A DNA stretch of 15,300 bases from Prevotellaceae bacterium (GTDB lineage Bacteria; Bacteroidota; Bacteroidia; Bacteroidales; Bacteroidaceae), in NCBI GenBank assembly GCA_030523505.1, contig JAUNIK010000018.1, positions 1-15,300 on the forward strand, given 5' to 3'. The notes beneath the pieces are model-generated. The model had not been told where the DNA came from, did not search any database, and saw only the letters and a list, made by a program, of their open reading frames with translations. Numbering within the stretch: the first letter of the stretch is position 1; each line of letters begins with the position of its first letter. Shown here piece by piece: positions 1 to 6,735 of this stretch. The position numbers and the translations under genes are program-made.

Positions 1-4
1 TTTT

Positions 5-68
5 ACACCATTTTAATTGTTAAACGGTGTAGACTTATTCTGTATTAAGTCAATTTGCGCGCAAATTG
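5..68. repeat. Three consecutive palindromic elements
   Basis: Three inverted repeats follow one another without gaps. The first pairs ACACC (5-9) with GGTGT (26-30) and has a few further inner pairs. The second pairs GACTTA (32-37) with TAAGTC (46-51). The third, CAATTTGCGCGCAAATTG (51-68), is a perfect 18-bp palindrome. The perfect palindrome is certain from the sequence; the first two are weaker. A dimeric-protein binding site or foldable DNA or RNA is possible, but no function can be assigned. Confidence 0.6.
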
Positions 69-220
69 CTCCTCAAAGCACCGTTCTAACACCCTCATTC
101 CACCAACGTGGTAATCTATATCCATCGATCAAGAAGTTAATGTATAGTCAAGTTAATAAAAAACTGTCTACTTATTTTAGGGAAAGACATAAGAAATTAT
201 TTTTAGAAAAAGTAGAAATC

Positions 221-446
221 ATCCTACACTCCTACACGGTATGCTTAGAACCCCTGTAAATACTGGTGGTTTCAGCGTGTAGGATTGCGTGTAGGATGCA
301 TTTTTCATCCTACACTCCTACACACACTGTACTACCCTAGAACGTGTAGGAGTGTAGGATTGATATTTCATCATACACGCCATCCTACACCTTGGCTTCC
401 CCTTTATCTACTAGGGATATGAAGGGTTGGTGTAGGAGTGTAGGAT
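221..446. repeat. Array of six alternately oriented 17-bp repeats
   Basis: The unit ATCCTACACTCCTACAC is two CCTACAC half-sites 8 bp apart. Copies in this orientation lie at 221-237, 307-323 and 370-390; reverse-complement copies (GTGTAGGAGTGTAGGAT) lie at 277-297, 344-360 and 430-446. Orientation alternates strictly, so the copies form three inverted pairs. The pair 307-323/344-360 is a perfect 17-bp inverted repeat with a 20-base loop. In 277-297 and 370-390 three extra bases widen the half-site spacing to 12 bp, and 370-390 has one degenerate half-site (CATACAC). Spacers between copies are unrelated and uneven, so this is not a CRISPR array. Binding of a DNA protein or stable RNA hairpins are both possible. 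Confidence 0.85.
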
Positions 447-494
447 ATTTTTTGTAAATAATATAATTTTATATTTTTGAAAACTCGATTCAAG

Positions 495-517
495 TTACTT
501 TAATTATATTAAAGTAA
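495..517. repeat. Perfect 10-bp inverted repeat, AT-rich
   Basis: TTACTTTAAT (495-504) and ATTAAAGTAA (508-517) are perfect inverted arms around a 3-base TAT centre. No U-rich tract follows on either side, so it does not look like a standard terminator. The core TTTAAT-N3-ATTAAA recurs at 2941-2955 in the divergent promoter region of the response regulator and glyS. An operator for a dimeric regulator is one reading; this is inference. Confidence 0.6.
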
Positions 518-545
518 ACCGCCTTTGCATAACCCAAAATCGTGC

Positions 546-656
546 AAAAACGGCCATTTTAGGCCATTTTGAGCCATTTTTGAAGTGCAAATTGGCGCTG
601 AAGAGGCATGAAAAGTGCCAAAAAACGCCCTCGCCGGAACGCAAAACCGCCAAAAA
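546..656. other. Helically phased A/T tracts, predicted bent DNA
   Basis: Runs of four to six A or T recur near every helical turn: 546-550, 557-560, 567-570, 577-581, 589-593 (AAATT), 611-614, 620-625, 643-646 and 652-656. The centres are about 10 to 11 bp apart or a multiple of that. Three of the tracts lie in decamer repeats of the form NRGCCATTTT (551-580). A-tracts in phase with the helix are known to give intrinsic curvature. The segment lies immediately downstream of the sensor kinase stop codon. Its role is unknown. Confidence 0.5.
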
Positions 657-664
657 GCGCTGCA

Positions 665-2089
665 TTATTTGTTCAGGCGGAAGCGGATTGTCAGACCGCC
701 ACCTGGGGTATGTTCGGCTGTGGCTTCTCCGCCGTGGGCTACAACGGCATTCTTCACGATGGCAAGACCAAGACCGGTACCACCGAGTTTGCGGCTTCTG
801 CCCTTGTCAACACGGTAGAAACGCTCAAATAATCGCGATAGATGTTCTGGTGCTACTCCTATGCCGTTGTCAGAGAATATGAACTCTCTGTTGCGGTAGG
901 TGATGCTGATTGTTGTTGCACCGATAGCGTAGGACAACGCATTGTCAACGAGGTTGCGGAATATGCTGTATATGACTGATGATCCTTCGGCTTCGCCAAG
1001 TGGTGAAGTAACAATTATTTCTGAAGGAATGTCATATTTTATAGCAATGCCACCCTCGCGCAACTGGAGATGTACATCCTCCATGACGTTGTGGATGATA
1101 GGCACAACATCGATGTTGCACGATTTCTGCTCTGCATGAGTATAGGCTGGTGCTTTGTCGAGTTTCGTGAGCGCACTCATATCCGACAGCAACTTGCTCA
1201 TTCGTTCGCTTTGCGCATAGCAACGCTCAAGGAAATGTTGTTTTTTATCGGCAGGTAAATCGGGGTTCTCGAGGATGCTCTCCAGATATCCGTGGATGCT
1301 GGCTGCCGGTGTCTTCAGTTCGTGGGCAGCGTTCTGTGTCAACTGCCGTTTGATGCGTATTTTCTCCTCTTCCGAATGACGCAGTTTCCAGTATAGCTGA
1401 ATGATGGTGTGGCTGATTGCTCCGAGTTCATCGTCAGGGAGGCGTCGCTCGAGTTCATGGTCGAGTTCCTCACCGTTTTCCGCCTTGAAAGCAAATTCCT
1501 GCAGATATTCTATATGTCGGCTGATGCGGCGAGTGCTCCAGAACAGTGCGAGACCGAGGAGGACGGTGAGGATGAAAGCGTAGTAGAGGAAGGAGTTGTC
1601 GGCCTGTAACGAACGGGTAAGTTCTACAGAATAAGGCACTGCTGCGCGGACAATGATATTACCGAAACGGGTGGCAGAATAGAAATAGGTTTCGTGGGTG
1701 GATTCCGACAGTCGTTTGATGTCATAGCCATTACCATTGTGCAGAGCCTGTTGTATCTCGGTACGTTTTAGGTGGTTGCCCAAGGAATCGACCTTGTTGT
1801 CGTGGCTGTCCTGGAGCACCCGGCCGTCCTTGCTGATGATTGATACACGCAGACCCTCCATGTTATGTCGAACGATATATTGTTTGAACGGAGCATCTTT
1901 CACGACGCTGTCCTCGCCCAATGTCTGCATCATTTCATAGTTGTACATCTGCAGGCGAGAGTGAAGGATGTCGATCTTGTACTCTTTCTCGCGCTCATAT
2001 TGATAGGCACTGAAACAGATGGCAAACAGCAGGAATATTCCGCCGATGCTCACTAACAAGTTCTTCTGAAACGACTTTAATCTCAACAT
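665..2089 (-). CDS. PhoR-like membrane sensor histidine kinase
   Basis: A 474-residue two-component sensor kinase that would autophosphorylate and pass the phosphate to the response regulator encoded just upstream. Membrane segments lie at about residues 13-32 and 167-187 and enclose a domain of about 130 residues outside the cytoplasm. Its pattern (RVSIISKDGRVLQDS, then a run ending VRAAVPY) resembles the single-Cache sensor of PhoR/WalK-type kinases. A HAMP-like linker follows, then the H-box with phospho-acceptor His256 (HELKTP), N-box Asn383 (NLVDNA), G1 box Asp407 (DNGIG) and the glycine lid GGTGLGL at 436-442. All catalytic motifs are intact. It starts 31 bases after the regulator's stop, so the pair is probably one operon. 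The input signal cannot be read from sequence; phosphate sensing is only a guess from the PhoR resemblance. Confidence 0.93.
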   Translation of the reverse strand: MLRLKSFQKNLLVSIGGIFLLFAICFSAYQYEREKEYKIDILHSRLQMYNYEMMQTLGEDSVVKDAPFKQYIVRHNMEGLRVSIISKDGRVLQDSHDNKVDSLGNHLKRTEIQQALHNGNGYDIKRLSESTHETYFYSATRFGNIIVRAAVPYSVELTRSLQADNSFLYYAFILTVLLGLALFWSTRRISRHIEYLQEFAFKAENGEELDHELERRLPDDELGAISHTIIQLYWKLRHSEEEKIRIKRQLTQNAAHELKTPAASIHGYLESILENPDLPADKKQHFLERCYAQSERMSKLLSDMSALTKLDKAPAYTHAEQKSCNIDVVPIIHNVMEDVHLQLREGGIAIKYDIPSEIIVTSPLGEAEGSSVIYSIFRNLVDNALSYAIGATTISITYRNREFIFSDNGIGVAPEHLSRLFERFYRVDKGRSRKLGGTGLGLAIVKNAVVAHGGEATAEHTPGGGLTIRFRLNK

Positions 2090-2120
2090 AATATTAAAAT
2101 ATTAGTAGCCCCAGAGGGTT

Positions 2121-2810
2121 CTATTTCTCAAAACTATACCCGTATCCCACGCGGGTTCTGATGTTCTTGCCGTATGGACCGAGTTTCTTTCTCAGACGGG
2201 TGATGTTCACATCGACAGTGCGATCGAGGACAAACACATCCTGCGGCCAGCAACGGTTGAGGAGTTCCTCGCGTGAGAATACCCTGTTGGGATGCTGGAT
2301 GAGGAGTGCTAAAAGTTCAAACTCCAATTTCGTGAGAGGCATATCCTCGCCATTGAGAGTGACAGTCTTTGAATCGAGGTTGAGCGCCACTCCCTCGTAG
2401 GTGATAGTTGTACCTACCACCTCTTCGATATGTGGATTCTCGACAGTAGTGGAGCGTCGCAGAACAGCCTTCACTCTTGCCTTTACCTCCTTGAGGCTCA
2501 GTGGTTTGGCGATATAATCATCGGCACCGAGGTCCAACCCGGCAACGATATTGTCCTCGGAGTCGAGCGCTGTGATGAATATTATAGGAATCAGGGCAGT
2601 CGAGGCGTTGGCTTTCATCTGCCGTGCCATCTGGAAGCCAGATGTTTCGCCCATCATGACATCGAGCAGGATGAGTGAGAACTCGGACAGCGGGAGGGTG
2701 AGAGCCTCTTCGGCAGAATTGGCGGTTGTCACCTCGTAGCCCTCGGTTTCGAGGTTGTATTGCAGGATCTCGCAGATGTCCTGCTCATCGTCAACAACAA
2801 GTATTTTCAT
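2121..2810 (-). CDS. OmpR/PhoB-family DNA-binding response regulator
   Basis: A 229-residue transcription factor. The receiver domain (about residues 1-118) shows the acidic pair Asp7/Asp8, phospho-acceptor Asp50 (LILLDVMM), switch Thr80 and conserved Lys102 (AKPLS). The OmpR/PhoB winged-helix domain (about 130-229) has the usual LTKLEFELLALL helix, the DVFVLDRTVDVNITRLRKKL recognition region and the GYGYSF hairpin. The ATG giving MKILVVDDEQ is chosen because receivers of this family begin there; a frame open 16 codons further upstream would put a non-conserved tail in front. The gene leads the operon with the sensor kinase and is divergent from glyS. Target genes are not evident. Confidence 0.95.
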   Translation of the reverse strand: MKILVVDDEQDICEILQYNLETEGYEVTTANSAEEALTLPLSEFSLILLDVMMGETSGFQMARQMKANASTALIPIIFITALDSEDNIVAGLDLGADDYIAKPLSLKEVKARVKAVLRRSTTVENPHIEEVVGTTITYEGVALNLDSKTVTLNGEDMPLTKLEFELLALLIQHPNRVFSREELLNRCWPQDVFVLDRTVDVNITRLRKKLGPYGKNIRTRVGYGYSFEK

Positions 2811-2855
2811 AGCTGAAAATTGGATTATAAAACAGAGAATTACATTTCTCGCTTG

Positions 2856-2863
2856 CAAAATTA
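2856..2863 (-). promoter_or_regulatory. Candidate -7 box for the two-component operon
   Basis: Read on the minus strand this is TAATTTTG, a full match to the Bacteroidota TAnnTTTG element, about 45 bases before the response regulator start. No good TTTG lies 19-21 bases upstream, so the assignment is tentative. Confidence 0.4.
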
Positions 2864-2938
2864 CAAATAATTATCGAAACCGCCAGATAGGAGAGTGTTA
2901 CAATTGTATGAAAACATGGAGGCAAATTGCATACGATA

Positions 2939-2955
2939 ACTTTAATAATATTAAA
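2939..2955. promoter_or_regulatory. AT-rich inverted motif in the divergent promoter region
   Basis: ACTTTAATAATATTAAA contains TTTAAT and ATTAAA around three bases. It differs by one central base from the sequence at 497-513. It ends 15 bases before the glyS -33 box and lies between the two divergent transcripts, where an operator could act on either. Chance similarity of AT-rich DNA is a real alternative. Confidence 0.35.
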
Positions 2956-2970
2956 AAACAACGGTAAGCA

Positions 2971-3002
2971 TTTGGTTTTTTGATGATTTTGTAGTAATTT
3001 TG
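2971..3002 (+). promoter_or_regulatory. glyS operon promoter, Bacteroidota type
   Basis: TTTG (2971-2974), a 20-base spacer, then TAATTTTG (2995-3002). This fits the primary-sigma promoter of Bacteroidota (TTTG about 19-20 bases before TAnnTTTG). Transcription would start near 3009 and leave a leader of about 65 bases before the ATG at 3075. Confidence 0.7.
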
Positions 3003-3074
3003 CACTTTGAACGCGCGTGGGCATATAGTGCGCATGCTATTCAACAAGGAAATTACAAAAAACAAAATACATTT

Positions 3075-4619
3075 ATGGCACAGCAAGAAGATGTTTTCAA
3101 GAAGATCGTAAGCCACTGCAAAGAGTATGGCTTCGTGTTCCCAAGTTCAGAAATCTATGATGGTCTCGGAGCCGTTTATGACTACGGTCAGAACGGTGTT
3201 GAGATGAAGAATAATATCAAGCAGTATTGGTGGCAGTATATGACTATGCTCCACGAGAATATCGTGGGTATCGACTCTGCTATCTTTATGCACCCTACAA
3301 TCTGGAAGGCTTCTGGTCATGTGGATGCTTTCAATGATCCATTGATCGACAACCGCGACTCAAAGAAGCGCTATCGTGCTGACGTGCTCATCGAGGAGCA
3401 GATTGCAAAGTACGAGGAGAAGGTTGAGAAGGAAGTTGAGAAGGCTCGCAAGCGTTTCAAGGAGAACTTCGATGAGGCTCAGTATCGTGCTACCTCTCCA
3501 CGCGTTCTCGAGACTCTCGCTAAGCGCGATGCTCTCCACCAGCGTTATGCAGAGGCTATGCAGGGCCCAGACCTTGAGGCTTTGAAGCAGATCATCCTCG
3601 ACGAGGAGATCGTTTGTCCTATCTCAGGTACTCGCAACTGGACTGATGTTCGTCAGTTCAACCTTATGTTCTCTACAGAGATGGGTGCAAGTGCTGATGG
3701 CGCAATGAAGGTTTACCTCCGTCCAGAGACTGCTCAGGGTATCTTTGTGAACTACCTCAATGTACAGAAGACTGGTCGTATGAAGGTGCCTTTCGGTATC
3801 GCACAGATCGGTAAGGCTTTCCGTAACGAGATTGTAGCTCGTCAGTTCATTTTCCGTATGCGTGAGTTCGAGCAGATGGAGATGCAGTTCTTCGTAAAGC
3901 CTGGCACAGAGCTCCAGTGGTTCGAGACATGGAAGAAGCGTCGTATGGCTTGGCATCAGGCTCTCGGCTTCGGTGCTGAGAACTACCGTTTCCACGATCA
4001 CGAGAAGTTGGCTCACTATGCTAATGCTGCTTCTGACGTAGAGTTCCACATGCCATTCGGCTTCAAGGAGGTTGAGGGTATCCACTCTCGTACAAACTTC
4101 GACCTTGGTCAGCACGCTAAGTACTCAGGCAAGAAGATTGAATACTTCGACCCAGAGGCTGGCGAGAGCTACACTCCATACGTTATCGAGACATCTATCG
4201 GTGTTGACCGTATGTTCCTTTCTGTAATGTGTCACTCATACGAGGAGCAGCAGCTTGAGAACGGTGAGACTCGTACAGTGCTCCACTTGCCAGCAGCATT
4301 GGCTCCAGTGAAGCTCGCTGTGTTCCCATTGACAAAGAAGGACGGTCTGCCAGAGAAGGCTCGCGAAATCATCAATGACCTGAAGTTCCATTTCAACTGT
4401 CAGTATGAGGAGAAGGATCAGATTGGTAAGCGTTATCGCCGTCAGGATGCTATCGGTACTCCTTACTGTGTTACTGTTGACCATCAGACTCTCGAGGACA
4501 ACACTGTTACCCTCCGTCATCGTGACACTATGGAGCAGGAGCGTGTGAACATCGCCGATCTCCGTGCTATCATCGAGGATAAGGTGAGCCTCGCAAGTCT
4601 GCTCAAGAATCTTGAATAA
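3075..4619 (+). CDS. glyS: Glycyl-tRNA synthetase, dimeric class II type
   Basis: A 514-residue cytoplasmic enzyme (EC 6.1.1.14) that charges tRNA-Gly with glycine using ATP. It is the single-chain alpha2 form shared with eukaryotes, archaea and many bacteria, not the alpha2-beta2 form of E. coli. Seen in sequence: the N-terminal GLGAVYDYG segment (about 31-39), YLRPETAQG (about 213-221), motif 2 with GKAFRNEI (about 246-253) and RMREFEQMEMQFF (from about 261), motif 3 ETSIGVDRMF (about 372-381), and a C-terminal anticodon-binding domain starting near LAPVKLAVFPL. The ATG at 3075 is preferred: the frame stays open to a TTG at 3000, but that codon overlaps the promoter's -7 box. It is the first gene of a probable three-gene operon. 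The symbol glyQS is also used for this type. Confidence 0.97.
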   Translation: MAQQEDVFKKIVSHCKEYGFVFPSSEIYDGLGAVYDYGQNGVEMKNNIKQYWWQYMTMLHENIVGIDSAIFMHPTIWKASGHVDAFNDPLIDNRDSKKRYRADVLIEEQIAKYEEKVEKEVEKARKRFKENFDEAQYRATSPRVLETLAKRDALHQRYAEAMQGPDLEALKQIILDEEIVCPISGTRNWTDVRQFNLMFSTEMGASADGAMKVYLRPETAQGIFVNYLNVQKTGRMKVPFGIAQIGKAFRNEIVARQFIFRMREFEQMEMQFFVKPGTELQWFETWKKRRMAWHQALGFGAENYRFHDHEKLAHYANAASDVEFHMPFGFKEVEGIHSRTNFDLGQHAKYSGKKIEYFDPEAGESYTPYVIETSIGVDRMFLSVMCHSYEEQQLENGETRTVLHLPAALAPVKLAVFPLTKKDGLPEKAREIINDLKFHFNCQYEEKDQIGKRYRRQDAIGTPYCVTVDHQTLEDNTVTLRHRDTMEQERVNIADLRAIIEDKVSLASLLKNLE

Positions 4620-4634
4620 ACAAGAAAATCATTA

Positions 4635-5249
4635 ATGAAATCTTATTTTATCACTACTGTTTATATGTTTGCTCTCTTGTGCACGTTGTTCACCATGACA
4701 TCGTGCAAGGAGAGTGACGATACCGTCGAGGAGTTTCCTAACTGGCAAGCTACCAACGAGGCGGCGTTCCGCAGCATCTACGCCCAGGCTGTCGAGAAAT
4801 CGGCAGCCGGCGATGCTTCGTGGAAGGTGATTCGCCAGTGGTCGATGCCAGCAGAACCAGAACTGTTCCCACTCGATCCAGAGGACCACATCGTTGTGGA
4901 AGTGCTCGAAAAGGGTGAGGGCTCTGGTTGCCCTATCTACTCACAGACGGTGAAATGCCACTATCAGGGACGATTGCTGCCTTCGACAAGCTACAAGGAC
5001 GGAATGGTGTTCGACCAGTCGTTCTATGGAACTTTCAGTGAGGCTACAGCAACTCCATCAACACTGCAGGTGAATGGAGTGGTGGATGGTTTCTCGACAG
5101 CATTGCAGAATATGCACATCGGCGATCGCTGGCGTGTGTATATCCCATATCAGTTAGGATACGGCACAACGGCAAAGGATGTTATTCCTGCCTATTCGAC
5201 ACTCGTGTTCGAAATCCGTCTCGTTGGCTACGGCGAACTTGAGACATAA
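4635..5249 (+). CDS. FKBP-type peptidyl-prolyl isomerase lipoprotein
   Basis: A 204-residue envelope lipoprotein predicted to catalyse cis-trans isomerisation of prolyl bonds (EC 5.2.1.8) and so help exported proteins fold. Residues 1-23 are a lipoprotein signal peptide ending in the lipobox TMTSC, with lipidated Cys24. The next residues, KESDD, are acidic, as in the lipoprotein export signals that send Bacteroidota lipoproteins to the cell surface. The FKBP domain covers about residues 90-204 and keeps the usual pocket: the Tyr of CHYQG, Phe126-Asp127 in VFDQSF, VVDGF (Phe where FKBP12 has Trp59), IPYQLGYG and the final STLVFEIRLVGY. It starts 15 bases after glyS and ends 20 bases before the MATE gene, so it is likely co-transcribed with both. 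Confidence 0.92.
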   Translation: MKSYFITTVYMFALLCTLFTMTSCKESDDTVEEFPNWQATNEAAFRSIYAQAVEKSAAGDASWKVIRQWSMPAEPELFPLDPEDHIVVEVLEKGEGSGCPIYSQTVKCHYQGRLLPSTSYKDGMVFDQSFYGTFSEATATPSTLQVNGVVDGFSTALQNMHIGDRWRVYIPYQLGYGTTAKDVIPAYSTLVFEIRLVGYGELET

Positions 5250-5269
5250 GAACGCTCTGTGACTGAAAT

Positions 5270-6691
5270 ATGAAGCAAAGCGAGATTCTCCTTGCGAAGA
5301 TTCGTGAGGGTGGAGACATATCAAACAACGAGAAACTGCGACTGATCATTAGCCTCAGTATTCCGTCAATATTAGCGCAGATGACCTCTACGCTAATGTT
5401 TTTTATTGACGCTTCGATGGTGGGTTCGCTGGGTGCAGAAGCCTCGGCGGCCGTGGGTATTGTGGATACCACTACATGGCTCTTCGGTTCGCTCACCGGT
5501 GCTGCGTCGATGGGCTTTGGTGTGCTCGTAGCTCACGCCATCGGTGGCAACGACATCGCAAAGGCACGCCGGATAATGCGTCAGGGACTGGTCACGGCCC
5601 TGTGCTTCTCGCTGTTCATCCTCGCCCTGGCGTTAGGCGTACACTGGCATTTGCCAGTATGGCTCGGTGGTGGTGAGGATATCCACTACGACGCATCGAT
5701 GTACTTCCTGTTGTTCTCGCTCTCGATACCATTCTTTCAATTGTCGAACTATTCGGGAACGATGCTGAAATGCTCGGGCAACATGAAGGTGCCGAGTGTG
5801 CTGAACATCCTGATGTGTATCCTCGATGTGGTATTCAACTTCTTCCTTATTTATCCTACGCGCGCGATAGACATCCCATTGTTGGGCAGTGTAGTGTGCC
5901 CAGGCGCCGGATGGGGTGTGGTTGGAGCTGCTGTGGGTTCATCGTCGGCGATAATGATAACAGGACTGTTGATGGCGTACTTCGCTTTCTTCCGTTCGTC
6001 GCTGCTCAGACTGCAACTCGACGTAGTGCGACGCTGGATGCCACAACGGAAATATGTGTTTGCCGCAGCCAAACTGTCGGCACCGATGGCATTGCAGTAT
6101 TGCCTGATGAACGGAGCCCAGATGGTATCGACAGTCATCGTGGCTCCATTGGGAAATTTCGCCATCGCAGCCAACTGTTTCGCTATAACGGTGGAGGCTG
6201 TCTGCTATATGCCGGGATATGGTATTGCTGATGCGGCAACAACCCTCGTGGGACAGAGCATCGGTGCAAAGAGACTGGATCTGTGTCGTGGCTTCGCCTA
6301 CCGCACGATATCTCTTGGTATGCTCATCATGGCATTCATGGGAGGTGTGATGTATCTGTTTGCGCCAGAACTGATGTCACTGCTTAGTCCTGTGAACGAG
6401 ATTATCGATCTTGGTGCCGAGGCATTGCGTATTGAGGCATTCGCAGAACCAATGTTTGCTGCGGCAATAATCTGCAACAGCATCTTCATCGGAGCCGGCG
6501 ACACGCTTATTCCAGCATGTATGAACCTTGGTACGATGTGGGGCATACGCATCACCCTCGCATGGTTCCTTGCGCCTATATGGGGCCTCGCAGGTGTATG
6601 GACAGCTATGGCAGTGGAACTTTCAATGCGTGGGTTTGTGTTCCTTGTGCGATTGTTCAAGGGCAATTGGATGAAAAAAGCGAAAGTATAG
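5270..6691 (+). CDS. MATE-family multidrug/metabolite exporter
   Basis: A 473-residue inner-membrane antiporter, about the family's usual length, with roughly twelve hydrophobic segments in two halves. MATE proteins export cationic drugs or metabolites in exchange for Na+ or H+. Family features include an N-terminal segment with LSIPSILAQM then FIDASMVGSLG, the first-half GFGVLVAHAIGG, and a second half with MALQY, VGQSIGA and the late GDTLIPACMN. The substrate cannot be told from sequence. It is the last gene of the glyS transcript by spacing and is followed at once by a hairpin. A connection with the isomerase lipoprotein is not obvious beyond co-transcription. Confidence 0.93.
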   Translation: MKQSEILLAKIREGGDISNNEKLRLIISLSIPSILAQMTSTLMFFIDASMVGSLGAEASAAVGIVDTTTWLFGSLTGAASMGFGVLVAHAIGGNDIAKARRIMRQGLVTALCFSLFILALALGVHWHLPVWLGGGEDIHYDASMYFLLFSLSIPFFQLSNYSGTMLKCSGNMKVPSVLNILMCILDVVFNFFLIYPTRAIDIPLLGSVVCPGAGWGVVGAAVGSSSAIMITGLLMAYFAFFRSSLLRLQLDVVRRWMPQRKYVFAAAKLSAPMALQYCLMNGAQMVSTVIVAPLGNFAIAANCFAITVEAVCYMPGYGIADAATTLVGQSIGAKRLDLCRGFAYRTISLGMLIMAFMGGVMYLFAPELMSLLSPVNEIIDLGAEALRIEAFAEPMFAAAIICNSIFIGAGDTLIPACMNLGTMWGIRITLAWFLAPIWGLAGVWTAMAVELSMRGFVFLVRLFKGNWMKKAKV

Positions 6692-6712
6692 ATGCTCCAT
6701 ACCTTCGCTTTT
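6676..6712. terminator. Bidirectional hairpin terminator between convergent genes
   Basis: AAAAGCGAAAGTAT (6676-6689) pairs with ATACCTTCGCTTTT (6699-6712) across a 9-base loop; the only imperfection is one G-T pair. On the plus strand the stem ends in TTTT then TCTGTCTAT; on the minus strand it ends in a run of six T. It overlaps the last codons of the MATE gene and lies 24 bases past the end of the convergent glycosidase gene, so it can serve both. Confidence 0.75.
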
Positions 6713-6735
6713 CTGTCTATCTGATTCCGACCTAA

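Larger units (their letters stand above)
1..664. other. Gene-free, repeat-rich region at the left edge
   Basis: No convincing gene is visible here. The longest open frame (17-259, plus strand) gives an 80-residue peptide that runs straight through palindromes and repeats and resembles no family I know. A 26-codon frame on the minus strand near the left end is too short to support. The stretch instead holds clustered structure, listed separately: consecutive palindromes at 5-68, an array of 17-bp repeats at 221-446, a perfect inverted repeat at 495-517, and phased A/T tracts at 546-656. It lies downstream of the sensor kinase gene, which ends at 665. It may be the edge of a neighbouring mobile or regulatory element to the left, but the window does not show that. 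Confidence 0.7.

Noticed and set aside
18..26. Integron attC-like core (GTTAAAC)
   Set aside because: A 7-base degenerate match alone is expected by chance; no partner core or integrase is visible in the window.
17..259. 80-codon open frame at the left end
   Set aside because: It crosses palindromes and the first repeat copy, has no recognisable domain, and its composition looks non-coding.
221..446. CRISPR array
   Set aside because: Repeats alternate in orientation and are separated by uneven, mostly AT-rich gaps; CRISPR repeats share one orientation and have near-constant spacers. No cas gene is present.
2811..2858. Upstream extension of the response regulator by 16 residues
   Set aside because: Receiver domains start at MKILVVDDE; the extension is non-conserved and overlaps the candidate promoter.
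3000..3074. Upstream extension of glyS to a TTG at 3000
   Set aside because: The added 25 residues are not part of the family and the TTG lies in the -7 promoter box, upstream of the likely transcript start.
3624..4115. 163-codon open frame antisense to glyS
   Set aside because: The product is a Leu/Glu/Thr/Ser-rich mirror of strongly biased glyS codons and has no independent start signals; it is a shadow frame.
5770..6231. 153-codon frame overlapping the MATE gene
   Set aside because: It lies in another frame of a well-supported membrane protein and shows no hydrophobic or domain pattern of its own.
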